From contig CAVEFC010000018.1 in assembly GCA_963614875.1 (NCBI GenBank), forward strand, positions 1-27,869: a stretch of DNA of 27,869 bases, in the 5' to 3' direction. Shown here one piece after another: positions 16,023-22,866 of the stretch. Both the position numbers and the translations under genes were made by a program. The notes below the pieces were generated by a model, which did not search any database, was not told the origin of the DNA, and was given only the letters and a program-made list of their open reading frames with translations. Origin of the DNA: CAG-841 sp963614875. Lineage in GTDB: Bacteria > Bacillota > Clostridia > Oscillospirales > CAG-272. Position 1 is the first letter of the stretch; every line of letters starts with the position of its first letter.

Positions 16023-17195
16023 ATGGATCTTTTTGAAAAATGCGAAAAATATACAACGGCAAAAGATATTCAGAAAATGGGGCTTTATCCGTATTTTCAC
16101 GCGCTTGAGTCGCGTCAGGACGTTGAAGTCATTATGGAAGGCAAGCGCAGAATAATGCTCGGTTCAAACAACTACCTCGGACTTACAACTCATCCCGAGG
16201 TTGTAGAGGCGGGTATAAAGGCATACGAGCAGTACGGCTCGGGTTGCTCGGGTTCACGTTTTCTCAACGGAACGCTTGCGCTGCATATAGAGCTTGAAAA
16301 ATCGCTTGCGGAATTTCTGCATAAGGAAGACGTGGTTACGTTCTCAACGGGATTTCAGTCAAATCTCGGAATTATAAGCGCCATTGTCGGCAGAGGCGAT
16401 TATGTTATCTGCGATAAAGAAAATCACGCCAGCATCTACGACGGATGCAAGCTCAGCTACGGCAAAATGCTCCGTTACAATCACAGCGATATGAAGCATC
16501 TCGAAGAGGTTATCGCCACGGTTCCGAAGGAAGCAGGAATACTCATCGTTACGGACGGCGTTTTCAGTATGGGCGGAGATATTGCAAAGCTCCCCGAAAT
16601 TGTTGAAATAGCAAAGAAATACGGCGCAAGAGTAATGGTTGACGACGCCCATGCGCTCGGCGTAATAGGCGAAGGCGGCAGAGGAACGGCAAGTCATTTC
16701 GGACTTGAAAACGAGGTCGATATTTATATGGGCACGTTTTCAAAATCGCTTGCAAGTCTCGGCGGTTATATGGCTTCGTCAAAGCTTGTGTGCGATTATG
16801 TCCGCCACAATTCAAGACCGTTTATTTTCTCCGCTTCGATAACTCCGGCATCGTGCGCTTCGGCGCTTGCGGCGCTTCACGTCCTCGAAGCTCATCCCGA
16901 GCTTGTGGATAATCTTCAGAATATAGCCGAATATATGAGAAACAAGCTTACCGAAAAGGGAGTGGAAATACGTCAGTCGAAAACTCCGATCATTCCGATA
17001 TACACATACGACGCGATAAGAACGCTTACCATAACCAAAGAGCTTTATGAAGAAGGCGTTTATGCAAACAGCTCCATTCCGCCGGCAACCGCGCCGAACG
17101 AATGTCTTGTCCGCACGAGCCTTATGGCGACTCACACAAAGCCGCTTATAGATGAGGCGACGGAAATAATTGCAAAGGTGATTCGTGAAAACTGA
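16023..17195 (+). CDS. Alpha-oxoamine synthase, serine palmitoyltransferase/cysteate acyltransferase-like
   Basis: A 390-residue PLP enzyme that would condense an amino acid with an acyl thioester, releasing CO2. The N-terminus (GLYPYFHALES, VIMEGKRRIMLGSNNYLGL) and the SGSRFLNGTL segment (about 77-86) resemble serine palmitoyltransferases of Bacteroidetes more than BioF or Kbl. Likely catalytic residues are His135 (ENHASIYDG) stacking on PLP, Asp208 and His210 (VDDAHALG), and Lys241 (TFSKS) forming the Schiff base. The second ATG at 16023 is preferred, 5 bases after GGAGG; the ATG at 16020 is only 2 bases away. It has no membrane helix, as in soluble bacterial SPT. Its stop overlaps the start of a reductase by one base, matching the two steps of sphingoid-base synthesis. 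BioF or cysteate acyltransferase (sulfonolipid) activity is the alternative. Confidence 0.8.
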   Translation: MDLFEKCEKYTTAKDIQKMGLYPYFHALESRQDVEVIMEGKRRIMLGSNNYLGLTTHPEVVEAGIKAYEQYGSGCSGSRFLNGTLALHIELEKSLAEFLHKEDVVTFSTGFQSNLGIISAIVGRGDYVICDKENHASIYDGCKLSYGKMLRYNHSDMKHLEEVIATVPKEAGILIVTDGVFSMGGDIAKLPEIVEIAKKYGARVMVDDAHALGVIGEGGRGTASHFGLENEVDIYMGTFSKSLASLGGYMASSKLVCDYVRHNSRPFIFSASITPASCASALAALHVLEAHPELVDNLQNIAEYMRNKLTEKGVEIRQSKTPIIPIYTYDAIRTLTITKELYEEGVYANSSIPPATAPNECLVRTSLMATHTKPLIDEATEIIAKVIREN

Positions 17196-17986
17196 TGGAG
17201 AAAAAAGTTGCGATAGTCACGGGAGGCTCGCGCGGAATAGGCTTTGAAACGGCAAAAGAGCTTTCAAAAAGCTGTACAGTTTACGAATTCAGCCGCAGAG
17301 GCGAAAGTCATGACGGAATAACGCATATATCCGCCGATGTTTCCGACGAAAAGGGCGTTTCCGATGCGGTAAATGCGGTAATCGAAAAAGAGGGAAGAAT
17401 AGATATTCTTGTCTGCTGCGCTGGGTTCGGAATATCGGGTGCGGTTGAATTCACAAACGAAGCCGACGCAAAGCATCAGATAGACGTAAACTTTTTCGGG
17501 ACGGTAAACGCGGTTCACGCCGTGCTGCCACATATGAGAAAGGCGGGAGGCGGCAGGATAGTCTGCGTCAGCTCTGTGGCGGGCGCAATACCGATACCTT
17601 TTCAGACTTATTATTCCGTTTCAAAAGCCGCGATAAATTCGTTTGTCCGCGCTTTGTGCGGCGAAGTAAAGCCGTACGGAATAAGTCTTTGCGCCGTTAT
17701 GCCGGGGGATACGGCAACCGGCTTTACGGCGGCAAGAGAGAAGCTTCATCGCGGCGACGAAGAATACGGCGGAAGAATTTCAAGGTCGGTTTCCGGAATG
17801 GAAAAAGACGAGCTTTCCGGAGGAAGCGCGTCTGCGGCAGGAAAATTCATAGCGAAAAAAGCGCTTGCCAAAAAAGTTCCCGCGGTATGTACGATAGGCT
17901 TTAAGTATAAATTTTTCGTATGGCTTTCGCGGATTCTTCCGCAAAGCGCCGTAACGAAAATAGTAAATTCAATGTATGCAAAATAA
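17195..17986 (+). CDS. Short-chain dehydrogenase, candidate 3-ketosphinganine-type reductase
   Basis: A 263-residue classical SDR. The NAD(P)-binding TGGSRGIG is at about residues 9-16. The active site is Ser127, Tyr140 and Lys144 (YSVSK). The usual NNAG is replaced by CCAG. The C-terminus (about 235-263) is hydrophobic and basic (YKFFVWLSRILP), suggesting membrane association as in lipid-acting SDRs. The ATG shares its A with the TGA of the preceding oxoamine synthase, so translation is coupled. The most economical role is reduction of the 3-keto product of that enzyme to the amino alcohol. SDR substrate cannot be read from sequence alone, and fatty-acid or other ketone reduction remains possible. 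Confidence 0.85.
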   Translation: MEKKVAIVTGGSRGIGFETAKELSKSCTVYEFSRRGESHDGITHISADVSDEKGVSDAVNAVIEKEGRIDILVCCAGFGISGAVEFTNEADAKHQIDVNFFGTVNAVHAVLPHMRKAGGGRIVCVSSVAGAIPIPFQTYYSVSKAAINSFVRALCGEVKPYGISLCAVMPGDTATGFTAAREKLHRGDEEYGGRISRSVSGMEKDELSGGSASAAGKFIAKKALAKKVPAVCTIGFKYKFFVWLSRILPQSAVTKIVNSMYAK

Positions 17987-17993
17987 TTGCCGG

Positions 17994-18031
17994 AAAGCAG
18001 TTGCGGTTTATCTCCTCCGCAACTGCTTTTT
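17994..18031 (+). terminator. Rho-independent terminator after the lipid-base unit
   Basis: A perfect 13-bp stem (17994-18006 with 18017-18029) and a T run to 18031, 8 bases after the SDR stop codon. Confidence 0.92.
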
Positions 18032-18043
18032 GTAATATTTGCC

Positions 18044-18072
18044 TTGACTTTTCGGCTGTTATAAAATATAAT
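18044..18072 (+). promoter_or_regulatory. Sigma-A promoter of the membrane protein-deoD-lipoprotein unit
   Basis: TTGACT (18044-18049), 17 bases and TATAAT (18067-18072). TAGGAGG follows ahead of the ATG at 18108. Confidence 0.85.
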
Positions 18073-18107
18073 TATCACAGCGATAATATTTTTAGGAGGT
18101 AAAGTCT

Positions 18108-18857
18108 ATGGGAAGAAAAATAGCAGGTCTTGCAAAAGCAATAAGCGTTATAGCGAAAATTTGCAGAATATTTTTGATTGTGGGATTCGTTTTTGTGCTT
18201 GTGCTTACGGCATTGATATTTGCATTGCCGAAGGGTGCTGTGCAGGTAGGACTGAATGCAATAGTGGGATACAGCCTTTCGCCCGAGATATTCGGACAGA
18301 TTGAAGGCGCGGCGGCGTCTTCGCGGATAAGTGTCATATTTGACGTGTCCGACGTTGCGCTGTATATGGTTGCCGTTCTTATAAAAATGATATTTGCGTT
18401 TTTCATTTTATGGCTTGTCGGCAAAATTGCGGGCAAAATGTCCGATAAGGACGCACCCTTTTCCGGAAAAGCCGAAAACTGTATAATTGCGCTCGGAATA
18501 TTGCTTATTGTAGGCACGGTCGTTCCGCAGATATATACAATGATAGTTACGCTTTTTATGTCGGTAAAGTACGGATTCGGCACAAATGTTTCATTCAATA
18601 TGGTGCTTGACCTCAAACTTGTGATTTACATTCTCGGATATATACTTCTTTATATGCTTTACGGATACGGCGCTTCGCTTGAAAAAGAAAAAGCGGTGCT
18701 CGCACGGGAGCTTTCGTCGTGCGCTTGCGAAAATCCGTGCGATAACGGCTCGGACGAAAATACAGATTCCGAACCGGATGAAACGTCCGGCGAAAGCGCT
18801 TCCGAACCGGATGATAAGCCCGATAATAACGAAAACGATACAGAAAATCTGACATAA
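18108..18857 (+). CDS. Four-helix membrane protein with acidic tail, DUF2975-like
   Basis: A 249-residue integral membrane protein of unknown function. Hydrophobic helices lie at about residues 20-43, 85-108, 121-145 and 167-187. The arrangement resembles DUF2975 proteins, but this is not certain. The last 50 residues are hydrophilic and very acidic (repeated Asp, Glu, Ser, Pro), preceded by a short CACENPC segment with three cysteines, and are probably cytoplasmic and disordered. An excellent AGGAGG site precedes the ATG. It is the promoter-proximal gene of a unit with deoD (17-base gap) and a lipoprotein. Nothing in it suggests a nucleoside transport function. Confidence 0.7.
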   Translation: MGRKIAGLAKAISVIAKICRIFLIVGFVFVLVLTALIFALPKGAVQVGLNAIVGYSLSPEIFGQIEGAAASSRISVIFDVSDVALYMVAVLIKMIFAFFILWLVGKIAGKMSDKDAPFSGKAENCIIALGILLIVGTVVPQIYTMIVTLFMSVKYGFGTNVSFNMVLDLKLVIYILGYILLYMLYGYGASLEKEKAVLARELSSCACENPCDNGSDENTDSEPDETSGESASEPDDKPDNNENDTENLT

Positions 18858-18874
18858 CAAAGGAGAAAACAAAA

Positions 18875-19591
18875 ATGGCTGATTATCCAACACCTCATAT
18901 CAAGGCGGTTCCGGGCGATTTCGGCAAGACCGTTCTTATGCCGGGCGATCCGCTCAGATCGAAATTCATAGCCGAAACATTCCTTACCGACGCAAAGCTT
19001 GTAAACAACGTCCGCGGCGTTCAGGGCTATACGGGTTATTACAAAGGAAAAAAGGTTTCCGTTATGGCGAGCGGAATGGGAATGCCTTCGATAAGCATTT
19101 ACAGCTATGAGCTTTATAAATTCTTCGGCGTTGAAAGCATTATCAGAGTCGGCTCTGCCGGCGGAATGACCGAAAAGGTAAAAATCCGCGACGTCGTTCT
19201 TGCAATGGGCGCTTCGACAAACTCAAGCTTTCAGGATCAATATCTGCTTCCGGGACATTTTTCCGCCATTGCCGATTACGGTATGCTTACAAAGGCTTAT
19301 GAAAATGCGGTAAAGCTCGGTGCGGATTGTGTTGTCGGCAACGTGCTTTCGTCAGATACGTTCTATACGGACGATGCTACCGCAAGCGACAAATGGCGCA
19401 GGATGGGCATCCTTTGCGTTGAAATGGAAAGCGCCGCGCTTTATATGACGGCGGCAAGACTCGGAAAGAAAGCTCTTTCCGTACTTACAATATCGGATCA
19501 TCTTCTCACCGGAGAAGCAACAACCTCCGATGAAAGACAGACTTCGTTTGGTCAAATGATTGAAATAGCGCTTGAAACTGCGGAGGAATAA
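18875..19591 (+). CDS. deoD: Purine-nucleoside phosphorylase, DeoD (hexameric) type
   Basis: A 238-residue enzyme that phosphorolyses purine (deoxy)nucleosides to free base and (deoxy)ribose-1-phosphate in salvage. It has the usual DeoD length and order: N-terminal TPHI with the His contributed to the neighbouring subunit, phosphate-binding PGDPLRSKF and RVGSAGG, the nucleoside-binding VEMESAALY (about residues 178-186), and the general-acid Asp in TISDHLLTGE (about 204-213). AAGGAG precedes the ATG. It lies in one unit between a membrane protein and a lipoprotein, without the deoB/deoC or pupG neighbours often seen. Confidence 0.96.
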   Translation: MADYPTPHIKAVPGDFGKTVLMPGDPLRSKFIAETFLTDAKLVNNVRGVQGYTGYYKGKKVSVMASGMGMPSISIYSYELYKFFGVESIIRVGSAGGMTEKVKIRDVVLAMGASTNSSFQDQYLLPGHFSAIADYGMLTKAYENAVKLGADCVVGNVLSSDTFYTDDATASDKWRRMGILCVEMESAALYMTAARLGKKALSVLTISDHLLTGEATTSDERQTSFGQMIEIALETAEE

Positions 19592-19600
19592 GGCTTAAAA

Positions 19601-20143
19601 ATGAAAAAGATAATTGCACTTCTGCTTGTTTTTACGGTCGTCCTGACGGTTGCCGCATCCTGCTCGAAGGGCGGACAGACAAATAATACAAGCGATACAT
19701 CGCAAAGCACCACTCAATCCGCAAATACAATAATAAATCGTTTTACCGACAGCGATAAAACGGAAAAAACGGTTAACTTCGGCGGAGAGAAAAAGGTTAT
19801 AACGTATAAAGAAAGCACAGAATATTCAAGCGGCGAAAAGTACGATGTGTACATTGATTCCGAGGACGAATACAGATATGTTTACGGCACTGATACTCTT
19901 TATATGATACGCATTGCAAAATTCGGAGAAGGGGATATATCGTGCGAGGAGGCTACGGTTAAGCTTATATCGTTTTTCTCAGGAGAGCTCAGTATGGTAG
20001 ACTATAAAATAAACGTATATGCCGATGATAAAACATATCATAAGCTTGCCCTTGAAAAAATCGACGGCGGAAACGCAGAATATTCGCTGATAAGGGCATA
20101 CATTCCGATGTCAAGCGGCGTTGCGGAATTCTGGTTTGAATAA
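19601..20143 (+). CDS. Small secreted lipoprotein, function unknown
   Basis: A 180-residue protein not recognised as a known family. It has a lipoprotein signal peptide ending VAASC (Cys21 lipidated; Ala rather than the usual Leu at -3), then a Ser/Thr/Asn/Gln-rich linker (about 24-45) and a compact mixed domain rich in Lys, Glu and Tyr (about 50-180). The start lies 10 bases after the deoD stop, with a weak AAGG site. It sits just before a terminator and ends the deoD unit. It could be a surface-exposed binding or stress protein; nothing identifies a ligand. Confidence 0.75.
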   Translation: MKKIIALLLVFTVVLTVAASCSKGGQTNNTSDTSQSTTQSANTIINRFTDSDKTEKTVNFGGEKKVITYKESTEYSSGEKYDVYIDSEDEYRYVYGTDTLYMIRIAKFGEGDISCEEATVKLISFFSGELSMVDYKINVYADDKTYHKLALEKIDGGNAEYSLIRAYIPMSSGVAEFWFE

Positions 20144-20158
20144 TAACTTGAAACATTT

Positions 20159-20196
20159 GCAAAAGGCACGACAATATGTCGCGCCTTTTGCGTTTT
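20159..20196 (+). terminator. Rho-independent terminator after the lipoprotein gene
   Basis: GCAAAAGGC (20159-20167) pairs with GCCTTTTGC (20183-20191), with an inner CGAC/GTCG extension, and a short T run ends at 20196. It separates the deoD unit from spoVA. Confidence 0.88.
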
Positions 20197-20246
20197 CATA
20201 AGGTAAATTATGCTTTTAATAAATATTCCGTTTTCGGAAAAAATAA

Positions 20247-20267
20247 TCTCAGAGTCATAATCTGAGA
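20247..20267 (+). promoter_or_regulatory. Inverted repeat in the spoVAC leader touching the ribosome site
   Basis: TCTCAGA-N7-TCTGAGA is a perfect 7-bp inverted repeat. Its right arm ends in the AGA that begins AGAAGGGA, the probable Shine-Dalgarno of spoVAC. It could be a small leader hairpin affecting translation, or an operator. I could not find a convincing sigma-G or sigma-F promoter (GHATR-N17/18-CATWHTA type) in 20197-20280. CATAATC at 20256 is the closest -10 but has no -35. Confidence 0.35.
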
Positions 20268-20280
20268 AGGGAATTCTGTT

Positions 20281-20724
20281 TTGGATATAAACGAAAAAGA
20301 ATATAAAAAATACTGCGCGAAAAGGGCAAAAAAATCGCCTGTGCCAAGGGACACCTTTGCCGCATTTATTTCCGGCGGGGCAATATGCGCTTTTGCCGAG
20401 GGACTGAAAAAGCTGTACGGACTTACGTCGCTTTCCGAAGAAACCGTGAAAACGCTTGTTCCGGTAACGCTGGTGTTTATTGCGTCGCTTGCGACGGGAC
20501 TCGGAATATTTGATAATATAGCAAAGTTTGCCGGAGCGGGAACACTTGTCCCCATAACGGGATTTGCAAACGCCGTCGTATCACCCGCGATGGACGATAA
20601 AAGCGAAGGACTTATTATGGGCGTCGGCGCAAAAATGTTTACCGTAGCCGGACCGGTTATAGTGTACGGAGTGCTTTCGTCGGCTTTGTACGGACTTGTT
20701 TATTGGATTTGCGGGGTTGTATGA
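20281..20724 (+). CDS. spoVAC: Stage V sporulation protein AC
   Basis: SpoVAC is a polytopic inner-membrane protein of the forespore needed for dipicolinic acid uptake during sporulation; the Bacillus protein behaves as a mechanosensitive channel in germination. This 147-residue protein has an N-terminal basic segment (EYKKYCAKRAKKSPVP), about four hydrophobic segments and the family stretch GAGTLVPITGFANAVVSPA (about 90-108). The start is TTG, with AGAAGGGA upstream at about 8 bases; no in-frame ATG would keep the conserved N-terminus. Its stop overlaps spoVAD (ATGA). It is presumably transcribed in the forespore, but no forespore sigma-factor promoter was confirmed. Confidence 0.93.
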   Translation: MDINEKEYKKYCAKRAKKSPVPRDTFAAFISGGAICAFAEGLKKLYGLTSLSEETVKTLVPVTLVFIASLATGLGIFDNIAKFAGAGTLVPITGFANAVVSPAMDDKSEGLIMGVGAKMFTVAGPVIVYGVLSSALYGLVYWICGVV

Positions 20725-21725
20725 TGAGGGTAAAAAAGCTTATAAACGCGCCTGCGATAACGGGATATTCGTCGGTTGTGGGAAAACGCGAATCGCAAGG
20801 CCCTCTTGCAAGCGATTTCGATCTGCACGATCCGGACGAGCATTTCGGAATGAATACATGGGAAAAAGCCGAAAGCGAAATGCAGAGAATCGCATTGAAC
20901 ACCGCTCTGGCAAAAGCAAAGCTTGGCGCGGGCTCGATTGACGCAATATTCGCCGGAGATCTGCAAAATCAATGCGTAAGCTCCGTTTTCGGACTTGCGG
21001 GCTTCGGTGCTTCTTATTTCGGACTTTACGGAGCATGTTCGACATTTGCCGAAGCTCTTATTCTTTCATCAATGCTTGTTGACGGCGGCAGATTTGAAGT
21101 CTGCGCGGCTGTCACGTCGTCGCATTTCTGCGCGGCGGAAAGACAATATCGTTTTCCGCTTGAATACGGAGGACAGAGAACGCCTACGGCTCAAAGGACG
21201 GTAACAGGGGCAGGCGCGGCAATAGTGAGCAGAAAAGCGGGGAAATTGCCCCGCATAACCGAAGTTATGCCGGGACGTATAGTAAACAAAGGAATAAAGG
21301 ACGCAAACAATATGGGTGCGGCTATGGCCCCCGCCGCGATAGATACGATACGCGGATATTTTGAAGAAACGGGACTTTCTCCCGACAGTTTCGATCTTAT
21401 TCTCACGGGAGATCTCGGCGCGGAAGGACACAGAACGGTTCTTGATTATCTGCTCCGCTACGGAATAGACATATCAGCAAATTACAATGATTGCGGACTT
21501 ATGATCTACGATATAAAAAGGCAGGATATGCACGCCGGCGGTTCGGGCTGCGGATGCAGTGCGTCGGTCATATGCGGACATATTATGAAAAGATTTGAAA
21601 AGGGTGAGCTTTCCGATATTCTGTATATAGCCACGGGCGCACTTATGAGTCCTTCGACATCAAAGCAGGGACTTTCGATTCCCGGGATAGCTCATCTTGT
21701 AAGAATCAGGATGGAGGAAATCTGA
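20721..21725 (+). CDS. spoVAD: Stage V sporulation protein AD
   Basis: SpoVAD is a thiolase-fold, non-enzymatic protein on the outer face of the spore inner membrane that binds dipicolinic acid. This 334-residue copy shows the family's N-terminal NAPAITGYSSVVGKRE, DLQNQCVSS, GLYGACSTFAEAL (thiolase-like, with Cys) and the C-terminal GGSGCGCSASVICGHI and GALMSPSTSKQG. The ATG at 20721 overlaps the spoVAC stop by 4 bases; the adjacent ATG at 20724 is an alternative. A longer in-frame TTG start at 20703 lies inside spoVAC and is unlikely. spoVAE follows directly. Confidence 0.95.
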   Translation: MMRVKKLINAPAITGYSSVVGKRESQGPLASDFDLHDPDEHFGMNTWEKAESEMQRIALNTALAKAKLGAGSIDAIFAGDLQNQCVSSVFGLAGFGASYFGLYGACSTFAEALILSSMLVDGGRFEVCAAVTSSHFCAAERQYRFPLEYGGQRTPTAQRTVTGAGAAIVSRKAGKLPRITEVMPGRIVNKGIKDANNMGAAMAPAAIDTIRGYFEETGLSPDSFDLILTGDLGAEGHRTVLDYLLRYGIDISANYNDCGLMIYDIKRQDMHAGGSGCGCSASVICGHIMKRFEKGELSDILYIATGALMSPSTSKQGLSIPGIAHLVRIRMEEI

Positions 21726-21726
21726 T

Positions 21727-22086
21727 ATGACGGATTTTTTATGGGCGTTTATAATCGGAGGAGCTTTCTGCGCCATAGCTCAGGTGCTGATAGATATGAC
21801 AAAGCTTACTCCGGCAAGGATACTTGTCTTATACGTTACTCTTGGCGTTTTTTTCACCGCGGTGGGAATTTACAGGCCGATAGTGGATTTTGCAGGCTGC
21901 GGCGCAACGACGCCACTTCTGGGATTCGGATATTCTCTTGCCGAGGGCGTGAAAACAGCCGTTGACAAAAGCGGACTTATCGGAGCGCTTACGGGAGGGC
22001 TTACCGGCACAGCCGGAGGCATAGGAGCCGCTATTGTGTTCGGATATCTTATAACCCTGCTTTTCAAGGGAAAACCGAGAGATTGA
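21727..22086 (+). CDS. spoVAE: Stage V sporulation protein AE
   Basis: A 119-residue membrane protein with about four hydrophobic helices and the SpoVAE pattern TPARILVLYVTLGVFF, then AGCGATTPLLGFGYSLAEGV. It is distantly similar in layout to SpoVAC. GGAGG lies upstream of the ATG at 21727, two bases after the spoVAD stop. With SpoVAC and SpoVAD it forms the minimal dipicolinic-acid channel set (C-D-E) found in many Clostridia, which lack the A, B and F genes of Bacillus. A terminator follows at once. Confidence 0.93.
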   Translation: MTDFLWAFIIGGAFCAIAQVLIDMTKLTPARILVLYVTLGVFFTAVGIYRPIVDFAGCGATTPLLGFGYSLAEGVKTAVDKSGLIGALTGGLTGTAGGIGAAIVFGYLITLLFKGKPRD

Positions 22087-22091
22087 AAAAT

Positions 22092-22114
22092 GACCGCTCC
22101 GGCGGTCTTTTTTT
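22092..22114 (+). terminator. Rho-independent terminator of spoVA
   Basis: GACCGC (22092-22097) and GCGGTC (22102-22107) pair around TCCG, followed by seven Ts to 22114. Confidence 0.9.
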
Positions 22115-22169
22115 GTGCAAACGGGCGGATTTGTCTGTATTTTGTTCAAAAAACGGGCGATGACCGATT

Positions 22170-22186
22170 ATCCGTCACGCACGGAT
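22170..22186. promoter_or_regulatory. Inverted repeat ATCCGT-N5-ACGGAT upstream of the envelope cluster
   Basis: A perfect 6-5-6 inverted repeat lies 12 bases upstream of the best -35 candidate (TTGAAA at 22198), with a possible -10 TATACT at 22219-22224 (15-base spacer, weak). It could be an activator or repressor site for the 22267-27807 cluster. No regulator gene is adjacent. Confidence 0.3.
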
Positions 22187-22266
22187 TACTGCCTATTTTG
22201 AAAAATACAATGCAGGTATATACTGTGCGTCGTAAGGACAAAAATATCACAGGAGGATAAAAATTT

Positions 22267-22860
22267 ATGAGGTCTATGACACCTATGAAAATTGCAAAAT
22301 TCGGTTATATAACGGTTTCGGTGCTTATGTGCGCGCTTGGAATCGTGCTGATCGCAGTACCGGATATATCGGCTTCCGTTCTCGGAATAACGCTCGGAGT
22401 AATGACGATGATATTCGGGGTTGTAAAGCTTGTCGGGTATTTTTCCCGCGATCTGTTCCGTCTTGCGTTTCAGTATGATCTTGCAACGGGATTTCTTCTT
22501 CTCATTCTCGGAACGGTGCTTCTGATATATCCGGAACACGTTATTGCGTTTTTCTGCACGGTTTTCGGAATTCTCGTTCTTGCAGACGGACTTTTCAAAA
22601 TTCAGATTACGTTTGACGCAAAGCACTTCGGAATAAGAAAATGGTGGATGATACTTTCCGCCGCCGTGCTTACGATTGTTTTCGGCGGGATTGTTATATT
22701 CAGCTCGCTCGGAAACTGGAGCGTGATGTCCATTATGCTCGGACTTGCGTTTCTGTTTGAGGGAATACTCAATATATGCACGGTGATAACGGCGGTGAAA
22801 ATAATCCGCAATCAAAGACCGGATGTAATCGAAATCGATTATACGGAAAGGGAGGACTGA
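22267..22860 (+). CDS. HdeD/DUF308-family membrane protein
   Basis: A 197-residue protein that is almost entirely hydrophobic, with about six short helices in the repeated LxxGxxLIxxP pattern of DUF308/HdeD proteins (for example ALGIVLIAVPD and ILGTVLLIYPE). Enterobacterial HdeD is an acid-resistance protein; no function is established for the clostridial members. The C-terminal 20 residues are polar and cytoplasmic (NQRPDVIEIDYTERED). AGGAGG lies about 10 bases before the ATG. The MMPL gene starts 6 bases after its stop, so it heads a four-gene envelope unit. It may assist or stabilise the exporter, but this is inference. Confidence 0.8.
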   Translation: MRSMTPMKIAKFGYITVSVLMCALGIVLIAVPDISASVLGITLGVMTMIFGVVKLVGYFSRDLFRLAFQYDLATGFLLLILGTVLLIYPEHVIAFFCTVFGILVLADGLFKIQITFDAKHFGIRKWWMILSAAVLTIVFGGIVIFSSLGNWSVMSIMLGLAFLFEGILNICTVITAVKIIRNQRPDVIEIDYTERED

Positions 22861-22866
22861 TATTTC

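Noticed and set aside
582..17986. A sulfonate theme joining the SsuA-like importer, the isomerase-like protein (as sulfoquinovose isomerase) and the oxoamine synthase (as cysteate acyltransferase)
   Set aside because: Each substrate is unknown, the genes are in separate units with different promoters, and family similarity does not specify sulfonates.
20256..20262. Sigma-G -10 box (CATAATC) for spoVA
   Set aside because: It matches six of seven consensus bases, but no GHATR -35 lies 17-18 bases upstream, and it falls inside the inverted repeat.
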